Shown piece by piece: positions 1-10,893 of a DNA stretch of 64,000 bases (its first letter is position 1; each line of letters starts with the position of its first letter). The stretch spans positions 496,001 through 560,000 of the forward strand of contig NW_006917093.1 in NCBI RefSeq assembly GCF_000516985.1. Reading direction: 5' to 3'. The stretch comes from Pestalotiopsis fici W106-1 (lineage: Eukaryota > Ascomycota > Sordariomycetes > Amphisphaeriales > Sporocadaceae). The notes beneath the pieces were generated by a model. That model saw only the letters and a program-made list of their open reading frames with translations, was not told the DNA's origin and ran no database searches. The position numbers and the translations under genes are program-made.

Positions 1-1680
1 AGCGCGTGCTCTGGGTTGATGCAATATGCATCAATCAAGGCGATTTGGCCGAGAGAAGCAGTCAAGTCTGCTTGATGGCTCGTATCTACAATAGGGCTCT
101 TGATGTCGTCATCTGGCTGGGTCCAGAACAGGATGATGGCGAGTATGCACTTTCTCTGTTGGGTACGTGGGGCTCGAACGTAGAGGTGGACTGGAAGGTC
201 ATGACCATGGCCCCATCGCAGGATGCAGGTTCAGAAACGCATTGGGCAGACTCGAATCATCAGAAGACTCTAGACGAGCGCCAGTCCCTGGCCTTGTTCC
301 GCTTGATCCATCGAGAATGGTTTGAACGTCTTTGGGTGAGACAAGAGGCTCTCACTGGCACTCCCACGATTATAAGATGCGGCAATGCAGAATATTCCTC
401 ACAAACTTTGAGGAATGCGATATTCATGCTATATACGTCTGGCGTCTTGGTCCATCTTCCGACGGAGGAACGGACCAAATTTGCAGATCGTTGGAGCTTG
501 GTCTACAGCTTGGTCACCTCTTTCGCTTCCAAACGGACCTTGGAAAAGTTACGTTTCGATTTACGCGGGTTGAAATGGGGCGATCCGGTTGATGCCATCT
601 ATGCTACGTTGAGTTTGCTTACACCATTTAAACAAGCTATCGGCATCGTACCGGACTACACTCTCGCCAGCCATGGTCTTTCAAGACGTTGCGATCAGAC
701 TTCTCACTCGCGCGAAAAGTCTGTCTTTTCTGGCTAGTTGCGAACTGGCTTCCAAGTCGATTCCAGAGCTGCCGACTTGGGTTCCGGACTGGTCCAGCCA
801 AATAGAGACCAACCAAATTTATTCGTTCTGGTCTGCATCAGCCTGGATTTCTCCTCAGGCTTCAATCTCAAGTGAAAACATACTAACCCTCACAGGAATT
901 CAAAAGGCTGTTGTGCGAAATACACATGCTTTAGACGCCACTGACGGAGAAGGAACGCCTCGGATTGCAAAGGCGGTTGAAATCATGTACAATCTCTTGC
1001 CCGAGGACCTCACAGAGACATACATTGGGGGCGGCGATATATGTGAAGCTTACACTCGGACGTTTACTGCCGACCTGTTTGCAGACAGGTTCATAGAAAA
1101 CCGGAGATTGCCGTCACTCGACCAAGCCAAGACTTTTATTCGCCAATTGAAAAGTATCAACGACATTGCAGCAGAGATTGCCAGTTTCCTCGAAACCCAT
1201 CATGTAAACGAATTGAGATCATATGTTGCCACGGCGATGCACATGTTTTCTGGTAGAAGTTTCTTCACGACAGATCAAGGATACATTGGGCTAGCGCCGT
1301 GTGACGCAAAGCCTGGCGATTCTGTGAATGTCATTATTGGCTGTAAAACACCCATGATGCTTCGCGCTGTTGAAGGTAGCGACTCTCCACAATGGCAGAT
1401 AGTTGGTGCTTGCTATTGTCCAGGTCTCATGTTTGGCGAGGCAATTTATGGCGACTTGTCCAGAAACTTGTCGCCCATTCAGCATGCTGTGGCCATCAAC
1501 ACATATCAACACTCCTTGAAAGACAAATTTAGCGGCACAGTATTGAAGAATTCCAAACACGTCTTGGAACACTGTAAGATACCAGTCGCGGTAGTAGGAG
1601 ATAATCCAGGACGGCTCGAAGTCACGATCGAGGCGTTACAAGAAAAGGGTATTCAGCTGGAAACATTAATGATTGTCTGA
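1..1680 (+). pseudogene. HET-domain (heterokaryon incompatibility) protein, 5'-truncated by window edge, apparent frameshift
   Basis: The reading frame is open from the left edge, so the true start lies outside the window. The first visible residues (LWVDAICINQ, then IYNRALDVVIWLG) are the central HET-domain motifs, followed by the REWFERLWVRQE block. HET proteins act in nonself recognition after hyphal fusion and often trigger cell death. The frame carrying the HET domain continues to a stop at 735-737, but from about 661 homology moves to the +1 frame: DPVDAIYATLSLL..VPDYT in the first frame joins SPAMVFQDVAIRLL and LPTWVPDWS in the second, the usual order in this family. The switch lies in a short CT-repeat near 659-666 and fits loss of one TC dinucleotide. 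No GT-AG intron of normal size can bridge it. Either the gene is a pseudogene or there is an assembly indel. The second frame runs to the stop at 1678-1680. Confidence 0.8.
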
Positions 1681-2005
1681 TCACTGACGCCAGTCGACAA
1701 AGTCACGGACACCTAGGTCTTCCGATAGTAAGGGCAAGGTCGCGTGCGCAAATGTGGCAACAGTTGAGCAGCAACGAGGAATGGTGTGGCTCGCGCGTAC
1801 ATGCTACGAAGAAGCTCATCTTGTTCAGATCATGATTGCTAAGAGGTATTAATGTTTTTCAACTGGTCTGATATTGGTTTTCAATTTGTGATTATCCGTG
1901 TCTTGATGTATGCTGCCCATCTTTTAGTTTTGACGAAGTGCAGGCTTATTTGGGCTGTCCAGGCTAACCCCCGGGAGCCCTATCTGGACGCTACGGCGGT
2001 GATCA

Positions 2006-2026
2006 GTGTGCTGTACTACAGCACAC
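2006..2026. repeat. Perfect 21-bp palindrome
   Basis: The arms GTGTGCTGTA (2006-2015) and TACAGCACAC (2017-2026) are exact reverse complements around a single C at 2016. It could be a binding site for a dimeric regulator, about 640 bp upstream of the GH5 start. A one-base loop makes an RNA hairpin less likely. Function unknown. Confidence 0.7.
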
Positions 2027-2574
2027 CCTGGCCTATGATATCCATCATCCACCATCCCACAGAAACTTTCTCACGGTCTTTGAATTAAACCGTCGGTTTT
2101 CCATGGTGAGCGCAACCAGGCCGCATTATGTCATTGATTAGCATTATTGTGCCAAAGGGAGGTCTGTTCCGCGGGACACTTTCATAATAGGTCGGCAGGA
2201 CAGCAACCACTATAATTGCAAAGTCTAAAGCCAAACCGCCTCTTTGCAGGGCTGAATGTTTATCCAAGCAATGCATGAGGCCAACTAGGTCCACTTGCCC
2301 CTGGAAAGAAACTACCGAAATCTCTGTTTCAAATAGGAAAACTGGAAATTCGACCGTTGCCGTCTCCAAATTTCTTCCGCAAATTATAGGAGACCTATTG
2401 TCATTGAGGCGCTAGAAGCACCAGGTTCTTACCCAATCAGGCAATGCGGAGGGAGAAACCATTGGACGGATTCAGGCACATGCAGCAGCACTACAACTAA
2501 TATATCTATGATACCACGTACCTGGAATCTTCGGAAAACTTACCGAGGGCTGAAAAGGCCGTTTGAGTAAGAGG

Positions 2575-2582
2575 TATAATAA
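2575..2582 (+). promoter_or_regulatory. TATA-like box of the GH5 gene
   Basis: TATAATAA lies 82-89 bp upstream of the proposed ATG at 2664, a usual distance for a fungal core promoter. Confidence 0.4.
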
Positions 2583-2663
2583 GAAGTTGGTTTACTCTAC
2601 TCTCATTGACCGTTTCAGAGGGTTGTGTTGAACCAGCTGAATCGCAAAATTAGGACACTCAAT

Positions 2664-4721
2664 ATGTCTTCTCAAACCATGTCCCTAGCCGCCTGGCTAG
2701 TAGCTGCAGTGAGCACATTGTGGGTGCACATTTTCCATCATATTTCTGGACTTGATTGTGCAGATTGAGTTGACCACAATCAACAGGGGCGCTTCTGCGG
2801 CTGCAGTACCCAGGGCTGTGACATGTACAGATGCCTGGACTTCGATTACGGCTGCTGATTACATTGCCGCCATCAACCCGGGCTGGAATCTTGGTAATAC
2901 ACTTGATGCCATACCCAATGAAGGCTCTTGGAACAATCCAGCCGTCGTGCAAGCTACATTCGACGATGTCAAGAATGCCGGGTTCAAGAGTGTCAGAATA
3001 CCAGGTGAGCTGCACACAATCTTCCGGCAAACATTCAGCTGACGATCCAAGTCACCTATACGGACCACTTCACTGGCAGCTCACCAGACTGGACCATTGA
3101 TGCCGCTTGGCTTCAAAGAGTTTCAGACGTCGTTGACATGGCTCTATCCAGTGGCTTGTATGTCATCACAAACGTACATCACGGTAAGAGAAATCTGACA
3201 GTACCGCGACTCTCATCTCTAACTACCTTCGTTAGATTCGTGGGACTGGGCAGACGTTACAGCTTCGGGCGCCAATCTGACCATGGTCGAGGAAAAGTTT
3301 TACCGTACCTGGGTTCAAATCGGCGAGACGCTTGCCTGCAAATCTTCCATGGTAGCGTTGGAGCCAATCAATGAGCCGCCGGCGAATACCGCAGCAGACG
3401 GAGCGGAGCTGAACAAATTGAATGAGCTCTTCCTGCAGGCGTTGGCAGAATCTGGCGGGCAAAATGCTCTGCGCGTTGTTACACTGGCCGGTGGTGGCAT
3501 GGATAGCATCAAGACGTCTGAATGGTTTGAATTGCCAACTGGCAATTACAAGGAGACACAATACCTGGCGATTCAGTACCATTATTACAGTCCATGTAAG
3601 TTTATCCGCTCGTGTCCGTGAGACATTGCTGACCAATCTTCAGACGACTTCATCTTCCAGGCTTGGTAAGAATACTTCTGATTCTGCGTGAACTTCTTAC
3701 TAACCATGCCATAGGGGAAAGACAATCTGGGGCTCGGATGCCGACAAGGCGGCCATGGAAGCAGACATTGCAAACATCCGAGGCAACTTTACCGACATCC
3801 CCTTGGTCATTGGAGAAGCAGAGGCCAACATGCTGCTAGAGCCAGCAGCAAGGCGCAAGTACATTGACTTTCTCGCAAGAACAGCCGAAAAGTACGACAC
3901 TTCATTGATTGTATGGGACAACGGTGACGGCTACCTGGACCGCACCACTCACACATGGAGAGACCCTCAAATTGTCGAAATCATCATGAATGCGGTCAAG
4001 GGCGTTTCCAACAGTCTTTCGGACTCTACCACGGACGCTTCAGCAACATCACAATCCAGCTCTGCCTACATCTTCCACAAGGTAGGCGATGAGGTTACGG
4101 ACCAGACTGTTACATTCTTGTTGAACGGAAATACGATCTCATCGATCAAGGCCACTGATGGAACTACGCTTGACGCATCATCGGATTACTCAGTCTCAAG
4201 CGGGGATGTTACTGTCAAGTCATCGTTCCTGTCCAAGTACCTATCCACAACAGCAGAGCCGGGTAGCAAGACGAATCTCACCGTTTCATTCTCTGCAGGA
4301 GCCGATGCGACGGTTGAGATTGTGCAGTGGGATGTTCCAGTGCTGGCATCAACCACCTCTCAGGCTGTCTCGGGAGCCGACTTGATTATTCCAATCACCT
4401 GGAAAGGCCTATACAAATTGGCTGCCGTCAAAATGTTGCGCACTGATGGCGTCTACCTCTTTGACGACTGGACACAGTATCTGGGGCCTTTGCAGCAGGC
4501 TCGTGCAGTGAGTACAATCCATTTTTCCGTTGCTCTTGAATATGAAATGCTGACGTTGAATGCAGACCTATAGCGGTCAGTGGGATCGCGATGGTGCTTC
4601 TGTCAAGCTTACCGCAGCCACGGTTGCACAAGTCATTTCGGGTGGAGTCGCTACAACCTTTACATTTGAGTTTTATCCCCGGGTGCCTGGCAACTCGGTC
4701 AACTATACTTTGACAGTATAG
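2664..4721 (+). CDS. GH5 endoglucanase with X2 and CBM46-like modules
   Basis: Predicted secreted beta-glucanase of glycoside hydrolase family 5, 582 residues. Seven exons: 2664-2708, 2764-3004, 3052-3183, 3236-3595, 3644-3665, 3715-4507, 4566-4721; all introns are GT-AG and 47-58 nt. The GH5 domain starts near NLGNTLDA and has the FKSVRIP, NVHHDSWDW and INEP motifs. E186 in INEP is the expected acid/base and E301 in VIGEAEA the expected nucleophile. After about residue 370 comes a module of the CBM_X2 (Ig-like) type (LLNGNTISSIK, SDYSV..VTVKSSFLSKYL), then a C-terminal module resembling CBM46. This GH5-X2-CBM46 order is known from bacterial GH5_4 endoglucanases, which suggests xyloglucan or mixed-linkage glucan as substrate. 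The N-terminus is only a weak signal peptide; the first exon and start are the least certain parts. The enzyme lies in tandem with a GH43 arabinanase. Confidence 0.88.
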
Positions 4722-5239
4722 GCCAAGGTCATTGACTTGGTAGAAGAACATTGAGACATTTCAAAATAGTGGATAAGATGACATGGAACGAGAACTTTGG
4801 ACGTGCATGAACATCGTCGTGAACGACAATAGTGATTCCTTGTCGCTGCCCTGGTGAATGGCGCAAATCACAATCGAGCCGATGACACTACTTTGGCAAA
4901 TCTTGAAGTAAAACCTCCATGCCTCCTTTTTCCGACAGAAAAAGCATCCATATGGTGGATCACTTGACAACTTTGATCGAGGCTATCGATTAGCCCGAGC
5001 GGGATGAGGTCCCACAGGAAGGATGCAGCTGCTTATTTGTTCGTCATCTTCTCTGCCAATCTCTGCCGGGATAAGCAATGTCGGCCGCCTTCAGCCAGGC
5101 ACGAGCAGCGGCAGAAAATGGGGGCTTTGTATAAATGCAACAGAGTTGGCTCTTTAACCTATTCTGAATCAGCTTGCGCATCGCAACTCTTCAGCGCCTT
5201 GACGGTCGATTGCTTAAGAGTACTCACTAAATAGTAATA
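4722..5239. other. Intergenic region between GH5 and GH43 genes
   Basis: Holds the GH5 3' region and the GH43 promoter. I see TTAGCC at 4990-4995 (GGCTAA on the minus strand, an XlnR/Xyr1-type core) and a TATA box at 5130-5136. No coding region is supported. Confidence 0.5.
5130..5136 (+). promoter_or_regulatory. TATA box of the GH43 gene
   Basis: TATAAAT lies about 105 bp upstream of the ATG at 5240. The GGCTAA core on the minus strand at 4990-4995 lies 245 bp upstream of the same ATG, which would fit induction with other hemicellulases. Both are consensus matches only. Confidence 0.5.
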
Positions 5240-6355
5240 ATGGAAGCCCTTCTTCTTAGCCTGTCGCTGGCAACTTCTCTCGTGGCAGCCAGTTGGCCCA
5301 ACCCTGGGCCATGTACCGGCAACTGTATCGGCATTGATCCGGCAGCCATCCGGCGTAGCGACGGGCAATACCTTCGTTTCAACACGTTCGGAAAGATCCA
5401 ATACTACAAGGCGCCGTCGTTGGCAGGGCCTTGGACTTCCCAAGGTGCAGCCATCCCGGCCGGCTCGGTCATTGATATTCCGGGCAGAGATACACTCTGG
5501 GCAGGTGCTGAATGATTTTCTTGTCTTCCTAGTGATTTACTAACAAGAAAAGTATTAGGCCCCTGATGTGAGAAAGGTCGGACACCGATATATTTTGTAT
5601 TATTCTGTATCCATGCCCAACTCACAGAACAGCGCCATTGGCTACGCGACTTCGTACACCATGGAAAAAGGCACGTGGACCGATCATGGCGCCGTCGGTA
5701 TCTCGACCATGCCGGGCAGTAATCGCAACGCGATTGACTCGGCACTGTTTCTGGACCCATCCAGTGGCACCTACTACATGTCCTTTGGCTCGTACTGGAC
5801 GGGCATCTGGGTGGTCCCCATGAACGCGGCGGCGACACAAGTCGCCAAGAACGCCGTCTACACAAACATTGCCCGCCAGCCCAACGGAAATGGAGCCTTT
5901 GAGGGCAGCTTTCTCGTCTTTCGCGGAGGGTACTACTATCTCTTCTTTAGCGCGGGCGACAGCGGCGACTTTGACCCCGACAACCTGCCGCCGGCGGGTC
6001 AAGAGTACAAGATCAAAGTCTGTCGCAGCAAGTCCGTGACGGGGCCATATGTCGGTCCCGTCGGCGGCAGCTGCCTCAATGGCAACGGTCTAGTACTCTT
6101 GGGTAGCCATGGTGATGTATACGCGCCAGGAGGACAAGGCATCTTTGATGACCCCAAGCTGGGCACAGTCATTTACTATCATTATGGTAAGTAGAACTTT
6201 GTCGCAAGCGTCTTCCCCCCGCGATTCCGTCTTCACGTCTCTGGCGCGTTTTTCTGATCTCAATGTTAGCGAATCGTACCATTTCGTACAAAAAAGGCCA
6301 GTTTCGGTTTGGGTGGCATGTTCTCGAGTGGGTTAATGGATGGCCAACTCTGTAA
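5240..6355 (+). CDS. GH43 arabinan endo-1,5-alpha-L-arabinosidase
   Basis: Secreted family 43 arabinanase that cleaves the alpha-1,5-arabinan backbone of pectin side chains; 324 residues, normal for this family. A signal peptide ends near residue 17. D33 (GIDPAAIRR) is the expected general base, D147 (AIDSALF) the pKa modulator, E202 (FEGSF) the acid, and H271 in SHGDVYAPGG the ligand-side histidine. Exons: 5240-5500, 5559-6186, 6270-6355. The last exon encodes the typical C-terminal strand (FRFGWHVLEW..GWP) and is easy to miss. The first intron has no workable GT donor: the conserved LWAPDV is restored only by a GC-AG intron (TGG|GCAGGT .. TTAG|GCC) with a good branch site (TACTAAC near 5538). 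The gene follows the GH5 endoglucanase on the same strand, as a plant cell wall degrading pair. Confidence 0.92.
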
Positions 6356-7136
6356 AATTAGCCATGAATGAGATATTTTACCCAATTTCTTGGTGACCAG
6401 TCCTAGTATTGGCACACGACTCTCACCTGAAGTATGACTAGTACGGTACCAATTGCTGAGATATTCTATCACCTCTAAGCAAAGTAAATTTGATCTCGTC
6501 TCTGTTAGGTGATCCAGTCCCTGGCCGCTGACTCGAGCAAGATATGACTTGTATGAAGTTGAAGATGCTGCCAGGTATGACAGATCCAGGATGAACCAAC
6601 TTGTTTCAAATGTCAGGCCCCTACAGATTCCACAATCTTCCCAGACGTGTTTTTCATTCTAGTCAAACCGAAGAAATGCCCACGAATTGCAGTCCGATGG
6701 GTGTGCCTGGGTTTGTAGCAAGAAACTATAACAACTGCTGGAGCCTATCGCATTCCAAGGTTGTCTCGCTAAGGCTAGCGGCTCTAGGTCATTATAGCGC
6801 TGCCAGCGATTTCGCACGCCGCACACATACTACAAGCTCTATATAGGTAAATAGTGTACTTGATTGTGGAAACGTTTGATGCATAGAGAAACAAATGCAC
6901 AGCAGGATGCGCAGTAAATGCATTCGAAACCTCTTTGGTGTTACTCTACTTCAGACGCACCGCATTTTGCACAGCGAGGTACGAATACAGGGAATTAGGA
7001 ACTACCACTACCATGTCGCATTCTAGTGAGTCAGCTACCGCCTAAAATGGTTTGTCTCATCGTGTCAAGATAATAATACTACCCCTACACATTGAATCTC
7101 AACAATTGAGATCCATCGGATTTAGCGCAGTAATGA
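6356..7136. other. Intergenic region, no gene seen
   Basis: This is the convergent 3' space between the GH43 gene and the minus-strand hydrolase. Open frames here are short and without recognisable motifs. Confidence 0.5.
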
Positions 7137-8084
7137 TTAGTCTGCAATAATTATTTTCTTCACCAGCTCAGCAAACTCATCTGGCTCAGTCAGAAATGGG
7201 CTGTGGCCAGTGTTGATGGATTCCGATCTGAACCCAGGAGATTGTGCAATTAGGCGCTTCTGCAATTCAATGGAAAGTATCGCGTCTTTTTCACAGATGA
7301 TATAAGTCTTTGGCATCGTGATATCATCTGGGATGAAATTGGACGGCGTCTCAAAGGCATCTTGCGAATGAGGCAGCAGAGACTCAAAGAGCCTTTGGGC
7401 CTCGCTGTCTGGCAAGTCACTGAACAACTTTTGTTTGGCGCTATCTTTGAGTCTAAGGAGATGTCCCTTTGACTATGAGTCAATCTTGCAAGCAATCTCC
7501 AGGGCGGCGGGGATAATTTTGCAAATGGTATGAGAAAAATCAAACTCACCTTGGTATACGGCTCTCCGGCAATCTGCCAATCGGGCCATGCGCCGCCGAG
7601 CGTCTGAAGCATGTCCATTCCACGAGCGGGGACAAAAAAGGCAGCAAGGAAGATGACATGGCGGAAGCCTCCTGGTTTTCCCTCCTTTGCGCGCTGCGCG
7701 ACCTCGTGCCCTTGAGTCACATCGCACTAATATTCTCTTGTTAGCTTGCGTTCAAAAGTGGCGTTTCAGGCGTTGGCAAGTAAGCTGTCAATTACTTTGG
7801 GACTGTGGCCCAGAAAATGTAGCACGTACTGCGAGAAGACCACCAGAGGAGTGGCCGATGATAACGACCTCCTTTCCTTGATCAAATAGCCTCACCGCCA
7901 GCTTTTGAATAGCTTCGACGTCGTCTGCAAATGTGACGCCCCTGGACTCTGCTCCGAGGCTGGGGAGTTGAGGACAGTAGTATTCATATCCCATGGCCTC
8001 TAGGCGGACTCTTAGAGGATCGTAGCATGCTGGTGGATGCCAGGCACCACCGATGACAAGCACAGCTGGTCTTGAGGATGTCAT
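7137..8084 (-). CDS. Alpha/beta hydrolase, AB hydrolase-1/esterase type
   Basis: A 255-residue alpha/beta hydrolase read from three exons (8084-7830, 7726-7550, 7472-7137), with GT-AG introns of 103 and 77 nt, both phase 0. The N-terminal strand (VLVIGGAWHPP) gives the oxyanion-hole region. S79 in GHSSGG is the nucleophile, D207 in CEKDAIL the acid and H234 in NTGHSPFL the base, so the triad is complete. The family includes esterases and methylketone or polyneuridine-aldehyde-esterase-like enzymes of secondary metabolism; the substrate cannot be told from sequence. There is no signal peptide, so it is probably cytosolic. It is about 7 kb from the polyketide synthase and there is no direct sign that it belongs with it. 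Confidence 0.87.
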
Positions 8085-8628
8085 TTTGTAGTAGTAATGT
8101 GGACGTCGTTGTACTCGAAGAATTGAGTGAAAGTAAATGATCCTGGATTTATGTCAGCTGCGGTGATTTAGGCCGATCGATGGTGAACGCGACAGGGCTG
8201 CGCTGTATCGGTCCCCAGATTACTCCACCCCAGACTTTTGGTAATCCTTGACTGCTGGGCAATATAATCCGATCAGCCTCCTCCTGGACGCTCTGCATGA
8301 TAGAGGCGTTTCTTACGCGCTAGCTGTCTTTGTAAGGATGAGATATGCCCAAGCCAACAGGATAAGTTCCGCATTACAGCCACTACACTGGTTGACATAT
8401 CAAATTGCATTAATAGTACCTGTATTTACACATTATGCTAATTTTTCCATTAAACCGTGTTTAACCACGATCCTGCCTGTACTTTTACTCTTTCATGGCC
8501 CCCTCCCATTTCTGGTTGCCGAAAGTGGCAGGAAAACCCCCCACCAGCACTGGTTGTCAACTGCCGCTGCAAGGTATCGTCGCCTAAAAGACAGCTTTGC
8601 CTCGAGGAAAAGATCAGTTCGCCTCTGA
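8085..8628. other. Intergenic region, no gene seen
   Basis: Lies between the hydrolase start (minus strand) and the 3' end of the small membrane protein gene. It should hold the hydrolase promoter. Open frames overlap on both strands without coherent motifs. Confidence 0.45.
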
Positions 8629-8868
8629 TCAAATCTTGAGCATGGCACGAATCTCGTCGAAAAAGTACCACCACAGTCCCCCAATGATTGCAAAAGTAGC
8701 CAGCCACTGAATGAGCATCATTCGCGCCGTGGCAGCCGATGAGTCCGTCGCATCCTCGTACCACGTGATGGGTTTCGAGTCGCAGTCGCCGGCGACACGG
8801 GGCTCTTTGGACTTGTCCTCATGCTCGATGATGTAGGCTCCCTTGCTTGCTGCTGTTCGCCGATGCAT
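8629..8868 (-). CDS. Small single-pass membrane protein, unknown function
   Basis: A 79-residue protein in one exon. The first 45 residues are hydrophilic and charged, then a hydrophobic stretch of about 20 residues (ATARMMLIQWLATFAIIGGL, followed by WWYFFDEI) looks like one membrane segment near the C-terminus. Codon use is like the neighbouring genes (many C- or G-ending codons), which argues for a real gene. I do not recognise the family. A tail-anchored organelle protein, for example an accessory subunit of a mitochondrial complex, would fit the layout, but that is only a guess. Confidence 0.5.
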   Translation of the reverse strand: MHRRTAASKGAYIIEHEDKSKEPRVAGDCDSKPITWYEDATDSSAATARMMLIQWLATFAIIGGLWWYFFDEIRAMLKI

Positions 8869-10572
8869 GGTGGTTTTGTGCGAGGCGATGCGATGATGAC
8901 GGATGAATGAAATAATGAAATTAAGCTGGATTGCACTGCAAAGTGATGCTTGATATATTTTGGTGTCGAAAGCTCGTGCAAGTTTTGTTGTAATACCACT
9001 AAATACGGTCTGAACTTGAAGTGAAGTGTGGTGATTGGCGAAAAAGCACCCGAATGAATGTGACTTGAAAAGTTGTTTCCGTCGAGCCGATTATCTTGAA
9101 GTGAGTGAAAGACAAATAAAAAATTAAAGATACTGCCCATTTTTTACGCAGAAGAATAGAAAATGCAAGACGCTTCAACCACTTGTCTATATCTGTCCAT
9201 CGTTCTGTCGACTCGGCAATTTGCCATGCCACGACAATGGCCTGATTTTGCACTGCGCTCAGCAGTCATCGGATGTTGAGGACCCCACTTTGTCATCTGT
9301 CTCCTTAAACCTGGCGCCATTCGACAGTTGCTCACCAAGGCAGATCTTGTCAGAGAGCGCGGTTATGAATGATGGTTCTTTTCAAGGTGCTCATGATACA
9401 GCCGGTAAGGACAAACCAAGTTTAGATGGTCGCTTTATGTTTGCGATATTCATTGAGCATCGCCCAGAGTTCAAAGACACAAAAATGTGGCTCGCTGTGG
9501 TTGACCCGGAATTAGTGCTGCAAGCGCTAAAAAGGTGCTGTGCAAAGCGCATCCCCTCGCTATCTGCCACATGGCCGAGCAGTGAGCCTAGGTCTTTTCG
9601 CCTGGACACCTGATTGAGGCTCTTGGAATCATACAGAGATATTATCTCGCCTGTTACAAATACTGGTTTAAGCATAAGTTGCCTCTGCGCGCCGACGATC
9701 CCGCGTACTTTATTCTATGGACTTGTGCCTGGTTGTGCCAAACGGATGCCTTCAATCACTGCGCAGTCTGCATTTCAGCTACCATGGGCTCCTCTTCGAG
9801 TGCAGCACCTTTAGAAGGATCATTTTCCGTTACCACAATATGCTTTGCTCAGCATCGGGTAATATGCCGACTCCCACGGATCTTGATGTATTTCCATACT
9901 GAGTTGAGCATGGTAAGAGTGCGGTAGAGAGACTGGAGTAGAGTAGACAGGCAATGGACCAACTCAAATCTAACAATCTCTTCTGATTACCGAGTGTGGC
10001 TAATGCGACCAATTGCTCATTAAGCGGCAAGCGTAACGGAATCAGAATGGATCATTGTGCGTACATACGATCAGAAAGAATTAGAGGCGTGCTTGCAAGC
10101 ATTGGAGGCATCCTACATGACAACACCTCGAGGACGGATATACAAATGTGAAAGCAGAGTGCCATCTCAATTGCTGCATATGAGGAGCACTCGGTGATCA
10201 AGAACTTCCTGTGTGGCTTTGGCATTCACCGCGAGAACAATATCGTGCAAGGCTTACATAATTCCCTACGCTGCTGGGAAACAGCGCTAACTAGTGGTCG
10301 TTGCAGATTCCTTGCACAGGAACCCAGGTATCGTAAAACACCAGATGGCAAACGCATCATGTGACCTGGGGGGCTTCAAATCAGTAGCACCCGGTCTGAT
10401 TTTACCAGGCAACACAAAGGTACTCGGCTGAGCTCTATACTAGTGTACTGATTCAGACACCGCGCGGGGCATGTTAATGTGCCTGGCAACTCTATACCAT
10501 GCCGCTAGTCCTAGTTCGGCCTTGTGGCGACGAAAAGGCAGCGGACCCATCTGCGCAGCCCAAGAAAATCAA

Positions 10573-10893
10573 CCAATCAGAAAAATCCGTAGTGAGGCTC
10601 AAGAAAAACTGGCCAATGAGAAAATTCCGTCCATGCAGCCTGCACCCAGCCAGCTGCGTTTGCAAACGGGCTTCTAGTGACCTGCAATCAGTAAACCCTC
10701 CCAACAATGTCTATAAAGTGAGGGGTCTCCTCCCAGCTACCAGTCCTCCTTTTTCTTCTTCTCCCCTCATCATCATTCATTCTCTGGCCTTGGGACTTGG
10801 ACCTCATTCAACCAGGACCCTTGGCTACCCTTTTTCCTTTCCCCTTCACAGCTTCCATCACTTTCTCAATCTGGCATCATTTCGGGCTTCGAC
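10573..10893 (+). promoter_or_regulatory. Promoter-like region without a recognisable gene
   Basis: Two CCAAT boxes (10573-10577 and 10613-10617), a TATAAA at 10712-10717, then about 150 bp of C/T-rich sequence and an ATG at 10894 give the layout of a strong fungal promoter. The frame from 10894 has only about 43 codons and no known motif; later open frames to 11526 show none either. It may serve a non-coding RNA, a decayed gene or a small gene with introns that I could not resolve. Confidence 0.35.

Larger units (their letters stand above)
1681..2663. other. Intergenic region, GH5 promoter side
   Basis: No coding region is supported. It contains a perfect 21-bp palindrome at 2006-2026, a GGCTAA hexamer at 1962-1967 (an XlnR/Xyr1-type core) directly followed by a C-rich CCCCGG stretch that fits a CreA-type consensus, and a TATA-like TATAATAA at 2575-2582 in front of the GH5 gene. 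The site assignments are consensus matches only. Confidence 0.5.
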
